DNA of 59,664 bases, from NCBI GenBank assembly GCA_013373595.1, contig JABXHO010000029.1, positions 1-59,664 on the forward strand, in the 5' to 3' direction. This document shows, in pieces, positions 20,001-28,174 of this stretch; positions within the stretch are counted from its first letter, which is position 1, and every line of letters begins with the position of its first letter. This stretch comes from Flavobacteriales bacterium (GTDB lineage Bacteria; Bacteroidota; Bacteroidia; Flavobacteriales_D; Crocinitomicaceae). Position numbers and translations under genes: made by a program. The notes beneath the pieces were generated by a model. It did not search any database. It was not told where the DNA came from and worked only from the letters and a program-made list of their open reading frames with translations.

Positions 20001-21901
20001 TAATAAGTGACGGTTGGTCTTATTAAGATGTGTAATTTTGATTTTGCCCTCGATTTTTTTCGACTACTAAACAACCATTTAATAATTGGAATTTTAGATA
20101 AAATGGGAACCCCATTTCCAGCATCGGATTTTTGCTTTTTTTCTAAGCCTCCCAACAAAATCATTTCTCCATTCTTCACACGAACCATTGATGCAAAGCT
20201 TTGAGTTAAAACATTTGGCGGAGCAGTAGAACCCTCCACCCCTTTGAAATCATTTTGGTCAACAGAAATAGTAAGTGTAACATGCTCATCCGCACTCACA
20301 AAAGGCTTGATCGAAACACTTAAATTCGCTTCAATGGGTTTCCATTGTTGCGATTGTAACACTCCTTGATTGGTTACGGACGTCTGAACATTTACTTGAA
20401 CTTCCTGATAATACGTTGTCTCTCCAATTGAAAGCGTTGCTTCGTGCCCGTTCAATGTCGAAATCTTTGGTGTACTTTCAATATCAATAACACTATTGTT
20501 TTCCAAGGCCTGTAACGAGACATAAAAGTTCTCTGTCACTTGTCCCAAATTAACTAAACCGAAACCTGTAATTGTATTCAGAATTCCGTTAATCGACTGG
20601 GCTCCCAAGGTAACGTCAACTCCAGAACCTCCTATTGTACCAGTTGTTGGTGTTGGTGCATCTTTGATGCCCGCACTCACTCCAGTGATATAGTTCGCGC
20701 TTTTATCAGAAGTAATTAGCATTACATCAATCTGAACCATTGGCACTACGACGTCAACGGAAGAAATAAACGTTTTCAACTCATCAATTTTGCGCGCACT
20801 TCCGGTAAGAATAAGTCCATTTAACTCAACAAACTCCTTTACTTCCAAATCGGTCATCATATCGTTAGGAATTGCAGTCTTCACCGATTCAATGGTTCTG
20901 TTATTAAGTCGAATGAGCTCGGTTTTACGTAATCCCTCCACTTTATTCTCGCCTAACATATACACATCACCTTCCTTCTTGACAGAATAATTAGTTCCGT
21001 TTAATACCATTTGAGCCAGTTCATCAAAACGTACATCTGTAAGATCTAAATTCACTTTTCCTTTGATATCGGAATAAATCACGTAGCGTACTCCCGTTTC
21101 CTCGGCTGCAGCTTGAATAAAACCTTCTAAATCAACATCACGTGCGAACACATCAAGCGTCCCCACATCATTCTTCAATAAGACAAAATCGCCATTCTTG
21201 ATTTTCGATGCGTAATTATCTGGTCGCGCATTAGGTCCTGTAACAGGTTGACTTTTCTGTCCTTTACTGATCGTGTAGTAGTCTCCATTCTTTTCCAGTT
21301 CCAATTCATTCGACTTCACAAACATTTCCAACACTTGTTCATGTGGTCGATTCAAGAAATACGCATTCACCCGTTGATTCCTTACCTCTGGATCCACTAC
21401 GAAATTGAACTTAGACACCCGCGTCAGTTCTTCCATTACTTGCCACAGCGTATCATTTTTCAAGTCCATTGAAAGGAACTTATTCGCAGGATTGTACGAC
21501 ACTTCTGGTTTTCTTGGAGGCACCACCACAGGCTTCACGACGGCTTTCTCTCTTTTCTGTATCGAAATAATACTTCCTACAAATTCATATTCGATTTCAA
21601 AGTTCAAGTACAAAAACACGAGCATGTCTTTTACTTGCGCATCATAGAAATTGTAGGAAATGAGTTGGTTTAAATCTGGATCGATACTTACGTTCAAGTT
21701 ATTCTCCAAGGCAACAGAAGTGACCAACTCCGACAGTGGCAAGCCACTTACATTGAGTTGCAACTTATTGTTCAATCCTGGGTGATCTCCCGCTAGATTA
21801 TCCAAAACATCCCTTAATGTTCCTTCGGAGTATTTTTGTGCTACGGCATTCATCGTGAATCCGCAAAACAAAAGGGTTAGTATGACAAGTATTCTTTTCA
21901 T
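20000..21901 (-). CDS. Secretin (GspD/PilQ family)
   Basis: 633 residues. Signal peptide at about 1-21 (MKRILVILTLLFCGF ... AVA/QKY). Three STN/N0-N1-like domains follow (about 35-105, 140-215 and 245-315; each has a ...LDLTDVRFDELAQMVL-type strand-helix layout), then an N3-like ring-building domain with NGLILTGSARKIDELKTFI, then the secretin domain at about 455-630 with TPKISTLNGHEATLSIG, MVRVKNGEMILLGGL and VPILSKIPIIKWLF, which are signature motifs of the family. It forms the outer-membrane gate of the machine. No S-domain extension is obvious, which fits a lipoprotein or other helper for assembly. TAATG overlap with the ATPase gene. Confidence 0.93.
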   Translation of the reverse strand: MKRILVILTLLFCGFTMNAVAQKYSEGTLRDVLDNLAGDHPGLNNKLQLNVSGLPLSELVTSVALENNLNVSIDPDLNQLISYNFYDAQVKDMLVFLYLNFEIEYEFVGSIISIQKREKAVVKPVVVPPRKPEVSYNPANKFLSMDLKNDTLWQVMEELTRVSKFNFVVDPEVRNQRVNAYFLNRPHEQVLEMFVKSNELELEKNGDYYTISKGQKSQPVTGPNARPDNYASKIKNGDFVLLKNDVGTLDVFARDVDLEGFIQAAAEETGVRYVIYSDIKGKVNLDLTDVRFDELAQMVLNGTNYSVKKEGDVYMLGENKVEGLRKTELIRLNNRTIESVKTAIPNDMMTDLEVKEFVELNGLILTGSARKIDELKTFISSVDVVVPMVQIDVMLITSDKSANYITGVSAGIKDAPTPTTGTIGGSGVDVTLGAQSINGILNTITGFGLVNLGQVTENFYVSLQALENNSVIDIESTPKISTLNGHEATLSIGETTYYQEVQVNVQTSVTNQGVLQSQQWKPIEANLSVSIKPFVSADEHVTLTISVDQNDFKGVEGSTAPPNVLTQSFASMVRVKNGEMILLGGLEKKQKSDAGNGVPILSKIPIIKWLFSSRKKSRAKSKLHILIRPTVTY

Positions 21902-23310
21902 TAAATTCCAGATAGTAAAGGGTAAACTTCCTCCAAAGAGGTTGTTCCTTCTATTAAAACTTCGTAAGCGCGTGTTGCAAGATTTTTTACGCCCCGCTCT
22001 TTTAGTAATTCATCCACTTCGTGATCATTTCCTTTGATCGCCACTGCTAATTTTTGATCAATTGGGATTACTTCGTACAAGGCCATTCGTCCTTTGTAGC
22101 CCGTATAGTGACATTGATCGCACCCCACAGGGGCCATCACTTCTTTTGGTATTTCGAACCCGTCAATTGAAGGCCAATCTAAGGGATTGAGTTCTGCTTT
22201 TACCGTACAATTCGTACAGAGTTTTCGCACCAAGCGTTGTGCTACAGATGTGTTTATTGTATTGGCAAGCAAGAACGGAGGAACGCCCATATCGATCAAA
22301 CGTGAGATGGTTCCCCACGCAGAATTGGTGTGAATTGTTGACAAGACCAAGTGACCAGTTAACGCAGCGCGAATGGCCATTTGTGCTGTTTCTCCGTCAC
22401 GGATCTCCCCGAGCATGATCACATCTGGATCTTGACGCAGAAACGATCGAAGCGCGCTCGCAAATGTCAATCCGATTGATTCTTTCAGTTGCACTTGATT
22501 GATTCCATCCAAGGTATACTCGACTGGGTCTTCCACTGTAACAATATTGCGTTTCTCTTGATTGAGCAACTTCAATGTTGCGTATAAAGTCGTAGTTTTT
22601 CCCGATCCCGTCGGTCCACTAATCAAGATGATTCCATTTGGTTTTCGGACACCTTCCAAGTATTGTTTCTTCTCAACAGGAGAGAATCCTACTTTGTCTA
22701 AGCTGATGGATGAAGCATCATGTCCGAGGATACGCATTACGATTTTCTCTCCGTGTAATGTTGGGAGAATCGACACACGAATATCGAAATCCTGGTATTC
22801 AATACGGCCATCTTGTGGAAGTCGCTTTTCCGAAATATCGAGGTTTGATCGGATTTTAATCTTGTTCACCAATTCAGGATAGTCTTCCTTGGCAATAGAA
22901 AAACGTTGAATTAGGTTTCCATCAATTCGAATTCTGATTCGTGCTTTCTCACCATAAATTTCAATGTGAATATCACTACTTCCCAATCGATTTGCCTCTT
23001 GAATCAATCGATCCACGAAATCGGTATTGGCATCGAAGGAAATTTTCGCATCTTCTCCATCCGTATTGCGATAATACCTCCCCAAACTACGTTGAATAGT
23101 TTCCTTTGAGCACGTTTCCAGCTCTACCTCAATTCCCAATAAAGCCGACAACTCCTCTCGGGTAAGTTCTACATCCATTGTTTCATCGATGTAGAAAGTT
23201 ACTCCACCATCCCGTTCCGACTTAGGCAAAATTCGGTAATGCCAAGCCAAATCTGATCGGATCAACTGCTGAAGCTCTGCTTCCAATTCGATATGTTGAA
23301 GTGTTGCCAT
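21901..23310 (-). CDS. GspE/PilB-type traffic ATPase
   Basis: 469 residues. N-terminal GspE/N2 region (about 90-210, FVDRLIQEANRLGSSDIHIE), Walker A at 232-240 (GPTGSGKTT), Asp box around ATVEDPVEY-like residues 258-264, Walker B near 295-302 (PDVIMLGEIRD), His box at about 320-328 (HLVLSTIHTN). A tetra-cysteine zinc site is present (Cys365, Cys368, Cys397, Cys400: RKLCTNC and VGCDQCHYTGYKGR), as in assembly-type ATPases GspE/PilB and not in retraction PilT. It powers pseudopilus assembly at the inner membrane. No PilT gene is present in the window, so the system looks like a T2SS or non-retracting pilus. The N-terminal MshEN domain is shorter than usual. Confidence 0.95.
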   Translation of the reverse strand: MATLQHIELEAELQQLIRSDLAWHYRILPKSERDGGVTFYIDETMDVELTREELSALLGIEVELETCSKETIQRSLGRYYRNTDGEDAKISFDANTDFVDRLIQEANRLGSSDIHIEIYGEKARIRIRIDGNLIQRFSIAKEDYPELVNKIKIRSNLDISEKRLPQDGRIEYQDFDIRVSILPTLHGEKIVMRILGHDASSISLDKVGFSPVEKKQYLEGVRKPNGIILISGPTGSGKTTTLYATLKLLNQEKRNIVTVEDPVEYTLDGINQVQLKESIGLTFASALRSFLRQDPDVIMLGEIRDGETAQMAIRAALTGHLVLSTIHTNSAWGTISRLIDMGVPPFLLANTINTSVAQRLVRKLCTNCTVKAELNPLDWPSIDGFEIPKEVMAPVGCDQCHYTGYKGRMALYEVIPIDQKLAVAIKGNDHEVDELLKERGVKNLATRAYEVLIEGTTSLEEVYPLLSGI

Positions 23311-23780
23311 CAGATAAGAAGCGTTATGAATTGAAGTTGATCACTAAATGTTACATAGGCAATTCCTACAAGTGCCATATATCCAGCGTAGGGAATTGAT
23401 TTCTGCGGTTTGAACACCGTTGCAATGACGTGAAAAACCAAGGTAAGCATCGTGCCGATGGTAAAAAATAGGATGTACCAATGGAAGGAAAACAAAGGAA
23501 TCATCGCTACTAGAAACAGGATGTCTCCAATAGAAAAGAAGTCATTCGTGATATTTACGAATTCGCCAAATTTCACCGAAAGATAGAGCGTTAAACCTAA
23601 AAGTAACACGAGTAAAAAGCCCAAATTAAGAGCCATCGTTTCCCAGTTCAAGTTATCCCAGTTGAGTGCGATTGCTCCAACCAGAACCAAAGGGAATAAT
23701 ACCCAATGAATTCCTCGGAAACGCACATCTTGATAAAAACACAAGACCAAAACGGCTATGAAAGCTAATAATATGAACAT
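23310..23780 (-). CDS. Minimal prepilin peptidase (A24-like), divergent
   Basis: I place the start at the ATG at 23780, which overlaps the upstream stop as TAATG like the other genes here; a longer frame to 23828 would overlap the pseudopilin gene by 49 bases. The 156-residue product is a multi-pass membrane protein (about five helices). Two aspartates match the A24 catalytic pair: Asp18 in YQDVRFRGIHWVLFP (usual D...R.I...L) and Asp86 in FFSIGDILFLVAM (usual GxGD). An IPYAGYMALVG segment matches the IPFGPFLALG motif. The N-terminal methylase half of PilD/GspO is missing. It ends on the start of gspE (TGATG). I call it prepilin peptidase with moderate confidence; SIGD in place of GxGD is unusual. 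Confidence 0.7.
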   Translation of the reverse strand: MFILLAFIAVLVLCFYQDVRFRGIHWVLFPLVLVGAIALNWDNLNWETMALNLGFLLVLLLGLTLYLSVKFGEFVNITNDFFSIGDILFLVAMIPLFSFHWYILFFTIGTMLTLVFHVIATVFKPQKSIPYAGYMALVGIAYVTFSDQLQFITLLI

Positions 23781-24202
23781 TAGTCGGGCTGTACTTCTTT
23801 TAAGATTCCTTCTTGATCGATTTCCCAAATGTTATATTGTCCATCACCATTAAAATCCTGCACTGCTTGCGCCCTTGCTTTGAATCCTGCGGGAGATGCT
23901 TCCATGATAGAAATTTCATAAAGGGCCGTTCCATTTTGCGTGACTAACTTGTGAGGAATATAGTTGAGTTCTCTCAGGTCGGATGAGTACTTCGAATACT
24001 GCAAAAAGTAGGCGTATTCAAGGTTATGTACCATCTTCAATTCCTGTTGTGCTTCTAATGCTTTTGTTCGTGATGCCACCCCCGCTTGATTGGGAACGAC
24101 CAACATGATCAAGATTCCCATGATGGCTAATACGATTAGGATTTCGGCGAGCGAGAACGCATCCACAAATCCCTTCTTCTTATTTCTTCGTGTGAAAATC
24201 AT
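23780..24202 (-). CDS. Major pseudopilin, GspG-like
   Basis: 140 residues. Short basic leader (MIFTRRNKKKGFVDA) and the class III signal with Glu at +5: DA/FSLAEILIVLAIMGILIML, so Ala15 is at -1 where glycine is usual, Phe16 is +1 and Glu20 is +5. The hydrophobic helix (16-37) is followed by a GspG-like globular region. Near the end, Asp116-Glu127 (DFNGDGQYNIWE) fits an EF-hand/dockerin-like calcium loop, and calcium binding is known in GspG pseudopilins. ATGA overlap with gspF and TAATG overlap with the peptidase gene. The only pseudopilin on this side of gspF, so likely the main subunit. Confidence 0.85.
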   Translation of the reverse strand: MIFTRRNKKKGFVDAFSLAEILIVLAIMGILIMLVVPNQAGVASRTKALEAQQELKMVHNLEYAYFLQYSKYSSDLRELNYIPHKLVTQNGTALYEISIMEASPAGFKARAQAVQDFNGDGQYNIWEIDQEGILKEVQPD

Positions 24203-25278
24203 TTAATAACGTTGCTAAGGTTAAACATTGGCATGTACATGGAAATCATAATAACTCCCACGACCAAACCAATAATTACTATAATGAGCGGTTCGATAAT
24301 CGTTCCGATCAGTTTGGTTTTATATTCTATGTCTTCTTGATACTGTTTCGAGATCCGCTCGAAAGTAGTGTCTAGTTGGTTGATCTCTTCGGCAATTTTG
24401 GTTAGGGAGATCAATCGTTTGTCAAAAATAGGAAATTTCGCCAAGCCTTGGTGAAATGAATCTCCCTTCATGATGTCTTGTTTGATTTCTTTGATTGCCG
24501 ATTCAATGGGATAAAAGCCGATCATTTCCTCAACGAGAGACAATGCAGTTACGAGTGGTGTTTTTGCTCCGAGCAATAAAGCCAGACTTTGACACATTCG
24601 TGCGGTGTACACCTTTTTCATTAATACCCCAAAAATGGGAAGGCGAAGAATGATTTTTGACGTGATGTTTCGGAATCCATCTTCCTTGCGTTGGGTGTAA
24701 CCATAAATTACAATTGCTCCTACAGCGAGCAAGAAGTACATCATAAACGTGGAAAAGTTCTTCGAAAGCGCAATGATTTTCTTCGTTAGGTACGGAAGTT
24801 CTTGTCCAAATTGCTTAAAGACATCTTCAAACATCGGAACAACGCTATTCAACATAAAGTACAAAACCCCAATCGTAATCAGAATTACAAAACTAGGATA
24901 AGTGAATACGCTAATCAGTTGGCGACGGAGCTTCACTTTGTTGGTGAAATAATCTGCCATGTGCCCTAAAATGATTTGGAGTCGACCCGTTTCTTCTCCA
25001 ATGCGAATACTTTGGTACTCGTACGCCGAAAAATGCCCAGTTTTTTCCAAGGCTTCTCCGAGTGAACTTCCTCCTACGAGGTCCTTCAAAATGGATGTAA
25101 GAATTGCGTGGATGCGTTTACTTTCTTGCTCTTCAATCAAAATAGACAAGGCCCGTTGAATGTCAATTCCACTTTCCAGCAGCGAGCTAAACTCCATGTA
25201 GAAGTTCTCTTTTGCTTTGTCGGGAAAGGCTTTGCCTAATTTAATCTCCCGTTGAAATATGGATTGTTGTTCAGTCAT
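24199..25278 (-). CDS. GspF/PilC-type inner-membrane platform protein
   Basis: 359 residues with the family layout of two homologous cytoplasmic helical domains and three membrane segments (about 148-170, 195-212 and 330-352). The signatures are visible: FYMEFSSLLESGIDIQRAL near 26-45 with LGEALEKTGHFSAYEY, and the second repeat MCQSLALLLGAKTPLVTAL. The conserved end reads EPLIIVIIGLVVGVIMISMYMPMFNL. The protein couples the ATPase to the pseudopilus at the inner membrane. ATGA overlaps at both ends tie it to the pseudopilin genes. Confidence 0.95.
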   Translation of the reverse strand: MTEQQSIFQREIKLGKAFPDKAKENFYMEFSSLLESGIDIQRALSILIEEQESKRIHAILTSILKDLVGGSSLGEALEKTGHFSAYEYQSIRIGEETGRLQIILGHMADYFTNKVKLRRQLISVFTYPSFVILITIGVLYFMLNSVVPMFEDVFKQFGQELPYLTKKIIALSKNFSTFMMYFLLAVGAIVIYGYTQRKEDGFRNITSKIILRLPIFGVLMKKVYTARMCQSLALLLGAKTPLVTALSLVEEMIGFYPIESAIKEIKQDIMKGDSFHQGLAKFPIFDKRLISLTKIAEEINQLDTTFERISKQYQEDIEYKTKLIGTIIEPLIIVIIGLVVGVIMISMYMPMFNLSNVIK

Positions 25279-25751
25279 TCTAAATGCGCAAAATAGTCGT
25301 TGATTTTATTCTTTACATCTGGCTCAAAGTAATAGCTCAATGTCATCAAGTCGCCTTTCCATTTAAAGTCGAAAATAACGGTAGTTTTCTCATCTACTTC
25401 CTCCAAACGTATAGATTCCGCCTTTGTTTTAGTGTCTTGCCAATCAAAACCTGTTGATCGCATCACGTTTTCTTCTTCCAACTTGTATCTGATCACCTTG
25501 TTGTTCTCGAAGAGAAGTAACTCACCACCTTGTGAATTAATGGAATCACATGAATACAACTCCGACCAAAGATTCGATCGGAAAGCAAACCACTCATTGA
25601 GTTCTTGATTGATGTCTCCCGTCATTTTCAACTGCTCATTGAAACGATTTACGGAAACGGCAATGAGACCGATCAAAACGCCCATAATCGCAAGCACGAC
25701 GGTTACTTCAAAAATGGTGAATGCCTCGATATGTTGTTTTTTTCTACTCAA
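25275..25751 (-). CDS. Pseudopilin (GspH/I/J-type minor subunit)
   Basis: 158 residues. Leader MSRKKQHIEA is followed by FTIFEVTVVLAIMGVLIGL: Ala10 at -1, Phe11 at +1 and Glu15 at +5 define a type III signal with alanine instead of glycine. The globular domain is about 120 residues with a CDSINSQGGELLLF stretch and is probably a beta-rich minor pseudopilin. It starts eight bases inside the previous gene's end and ends with an ATGA overlap onto gspF. Which minor pseudopilin (H, I or J) cannot be told from the sequence alone. Confidence 0.85.
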   Translation of the reverse strand: MSRKKQHIEAFTIFEVTVVLAIMGVLIGLIAVSVNRFNEQLKMTGDINQELNEWFAFRSNLWSELYSCDSINSQGGELLLFENNKVIRYKLEEENVMRSTGFDWQDTKTKAESIRLEEVDEKTTVIFDFKWKGDLMTLSYYFEPDVKNKINDYFAHLE

Positions 25752-26064
25752 CCCACCAATCTTGTTTAAGAATTACTTTTCCATCTTCTCCGGTAAATAC
25801 CAACCGTTCAATTGAATCGTTATCGGTTGATTCTCGTTCCAATTTGATGTTTTCGATATCGTCGAATTCATGCTCCATCATGAACAAATGCTTCCACAAC
25901 TGCGATTGAATTTCCGTTTGCGTTCGCACTTCCTGAAAATTGACAGTAGACTTTGTCGACCGCACGAATACCAGCGAGGCAATGCCAATGCACAAAGCGA
26001 TTACCGAAATCGCAATCACAACTTCCGCAATACTCGATGCTGGTAATTTTCGCTTCAGAAGCAT
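25744..26064 (-). CDS. Small pseudopilin (GspI/H-like minor subunit)
   Basis: I choose the ATG at 26064 (106 residues), giving a short basic leader MLLKRKLPA and a ten-base overlap with the upstream gene; a start at 26106 would add 14 residues and a 52-base overlap. The processing region is A/SSIAEVVIAISVIALCIG, with Ala9 at -1 and Glu14 at +5. The hydrophobic helix is followed by a short domain of about 75 residues, which is small for a pseudopilin and closest to GspI in size. Coupled to both neighbours. Confidence 0.75.
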   Translation of the reverse strand: MLLKRKLPASSIAEVVIAISVIALCIGIASLVFVRSTKSTVNFQEVRTQTEIQSQLWKHLFMMEHEFDDIENIKLERESTDNDSIERLVFTGEDGKVILKQDWWVE

Positions 26065-27299
26065 GCAATCAATTTTGGTTTTATCACTTTTTCTTCTTTG
26101 AGCCAATTCGGCACAATCATTTCCTTTGGAAGTAAATCGGATGAAATACGGACGTTCAACAAATGATTCGTGTACTGTCCTCCTCCCGCTCGAAGCGTGA
26201 ATTTATTCGTGTATAGATGTCCAATTACATCCCCTTTCAACTCTGTTTCTCCGAGGTTGTACACCAGTCCTCCAATTCGACCTTTCTCCATTTTAAGAAG
26301 CAAGAGTTTTCTCGAATTTGGCTTTTGCGAAAATAGCAGCACTCCTCCCAGCACTTGCGATCCCTCTTCCAGAAAGATTCCATGTTTATCTGAAGTTTCG
26401 TTCCTTCCTTCTTCATGAAGAATCAATGCGGAGGGATAATTCAATTTCACCTTTTTGCCTAGCCGAATGGTTTCGTGTGCCACCACTTGAACCGCACCTG
26501 AAAAACCATCCTCGAAACGCACATTTGGCGCAACGATAATTACATTTTCCAATTGACAATTCGCCTTCACGACAATGGTATCGAAACTGTGTAGCACGAC
26601 ATTCCCTGAAATTTTATGGTTCAAATAAAGTTGAGATGTCACACTTACCAAGCGTGTTTTCTCACTAAAGGAAAAGTTGGTGTCGCGGTCAATCGGATCA
26701 ATTTTGACACAATTCTTGCGGTATTTTTGAATGTTTTCCGTTTTCAAACTGGACTTCAACCCTGGCAAAGAACGCTCACTTAATTTTTGCTTTCCATAAA
26801 TGAGTTTGTCGCCTTTGTATGATTGTCTGGCAATATGTCCACGTTCGGCTCCGCGTTCTCCCAAAAACGCGACTCCTTCAATGCGTGTTTCTCCGCAAAG
26901 TTTGAGTGACTGCTTTCTCTCTGGGATATACAACGCGGGATGTGAATGATCCGTTTCGTATCCAACTATGGCTGATCTTTTCACGGTACCGACCTTGTGT
27001 CTTGTTTCTGAGACGATCACGCGAAATGCTCCCCAGTCGCGGCGGGTAATCACTGAGGTATCGCCCGAAGCATGAATGAGTTCCTGTCTTCCATTCGATT
27101 GAGATCGTGCACCATGAAGTAGGGCGAAATAGTTATTCATCAGAAGGTGCTCCTTCATGTTGTGGTGTCGCTCCAACCGTTTGTTCGCACTGGAAATAAA
27201 CAATACGCCACTCGCCACCAAACCAATCAATAGCATGAATGAGATGGCATAGCCAAGCGCTGAGCTTGAAACTCGTTTAGACAGTGGGAGTTGAGACAT
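26055..27299 (-). CDS. GspK/PilX-like protein with a beta-helix-like body
   Basis: 414 residues. The N-terminus (SKRVSSSALGYAISFMLLIG) is pseudopilin-like with Ala14 as possible -1 residue and no Glu at +5, which is typical of GspK. The hydrophobic stretch is about 15-36. The body is unlike GspK: residues about 225-390 form a run of short repeating strands (GNVVLHSFDTIVVKANCQ, ENVIIVAPNVRFEDGF, AVQVVAHETIRLG, GRIGGLVYNLGETELKG, GDVIGHLYTNKF) resembling a bactofilin or right-handed beta-helix. It begins directly after the MORN gene stop (TAA then ATG). Likely the tip or cap subunit of the pseudopilus; structure prediction would be decisive. Confidence 0.7.
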   Translation of the reverse strand: MSQLPLSKRVSSSALGYAISFMLLIGLVASGVLFISSANKRLERHHNMKEHLLMNNYFALLHGARSQSNGRQELIHASGDTSVITRRDWGAFRVIVSETRHKVGTVKRSAIVGYETDHSHPALYIPERKQSLKLCGETRIEGVAFLGERGAERGHIARQSYKGDKLIYGKQKLSERSLPGLKSSLKTENIQKYRKNCVKIDPIDRDTNFSFSEKTRLVSVTSQLYLNHKISGNVVLHSFDTIVVKANCQLENVIIVAPNVRFEDGFSGAVQVVAHETIRLGKKVKLNYPSALILHEEGRNETSDKHGIFLEEGSQVLGGVLLFSQKPNSRKLLLLKMEKGRIGGLVYNLGETELKGDVIGHLYTNKFTLRAGGGQYTNHLLNVRISSDLLPKEMIVPNWLKEEKVIKPKLIACF

Positions 27300-28109
27300 T
27301 TACTGATTTTCTTCTTTCTTTCGTTTGAACAATGACCGTTTTTCTTTTGGCTCCGTCTCCTTCGTCTCTTCTTTGGGTTTACGCTTAAACCAAGATCGTT
27401 TTTTCTTCTCTCCTTCAGACTCCTCTTTCTCGTCCTTTTTCTTTTTCTCAACGACATCATCCGAAGAAGAAATTAACTCACCACGCTTGTATTTTTCGGT
27501 TTTCTGATGTTTCCCGTTCTCATAGTAGCGTATTTTTCCGTGGAGTTTTCCATCTTTCCATTGCTCCGACTTCAACAGCTTTCCATTTTCGTCGTTATAG
27601 TAGCGATTTTCCTTTCCAGACATCCGTTGAATCACAAGAGTGTCAGCCGAATTCTTGGAGAGTTCATAGCCCCATACTTGTTCAGCCTTGAAAACGTTTC
27701 CATTTTTATCGTACCACTTCTTTGCTTTCAACTCACCCTTGGACCAATCTTCGACAAATACCAATGAGCCGTCATTTCGCCAGTGCATCCATTCGCCTTT
27801 TTTCAATCCACGCTTGAAGTTTCCTTTTTCATACAACTGGCCATTATTGTAAAACGATTCGAATTCACCGTCTAATAAAATCCCAGCAGACTCGCCCTGA
27901 GTGACCATCACTGCTTGAGCTTTATACCAAAAATAGTACTTGTTCTTTTTGTAATGAAAAATGCCGCGTTTGTCTTCATCTAAGACTGAAAACTCGTATT
28001 GTAATCCACCTTGGGTCAGTCTTCGCTTGAGGTAAAACTCCTTGAGTGGTTTCTGCGCAACAATAGGGAATGCGGTTACCATCAATAGGAATAGAAGTAA
28101 TGATTTCAT
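27300..28109 (-). CDS. Secreted MORN-repeat protein heading the T2SS/T4P-like operon
   Basis: 269 residues from the ATG at 28109 (a TTG at 28115 is an unlikely alternative). Signal peptide MKSLLLFLLMVTAFPIVA/Q. Residues about 78-205 contain MORN/YwqK-type repeats (DGEFESFYNNGQLYEKGNF, KKGEWMHWRNDGSL, HGKIRYYENGKHQKTEKY). The last 55 residues are very rich in Lys and Glu with a duplicated RSWFKRKPKEE / RSLFKRKKEE unit, so the tail is likely disordered. It is the first gene after a strong promoter and its stop abuts the GspK-like ATG. Possible roles are scaffold or assembly protein; no enzyme motif is visible. Confidence 0.8.
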   Translation of the reverse strand: MKSLLLFLLMVTAFPIVAQKPLKEFYLKRRLTQGGLQYEFSVLDEDKRGIFHYKKNKYYFWYKAQAVMVTQGESAGILLDGEFESFYNNGQLYEKGNFKRGLKKGEWMHWRNDGSLVFVEDWSKGELKAKKWYDKNGNVFKAEQVWGYELSKNSADTLVIQRMSGKENRYYNDENGKLLKSEQWKDGKLHGKIRYYENGKHQKTEKYKRGELISSSDDVVEKKKKDEKEESEGEKKKRSWFKRKPKEETKETEPKEKRSLFKRKKEENQ

Positions 28110-28174
28110 CAACAATCGTATTAGGAAAGGTGAAGTTAGGGAATTTTAGTTGATGTTATGGGGTTATTGGCCTT

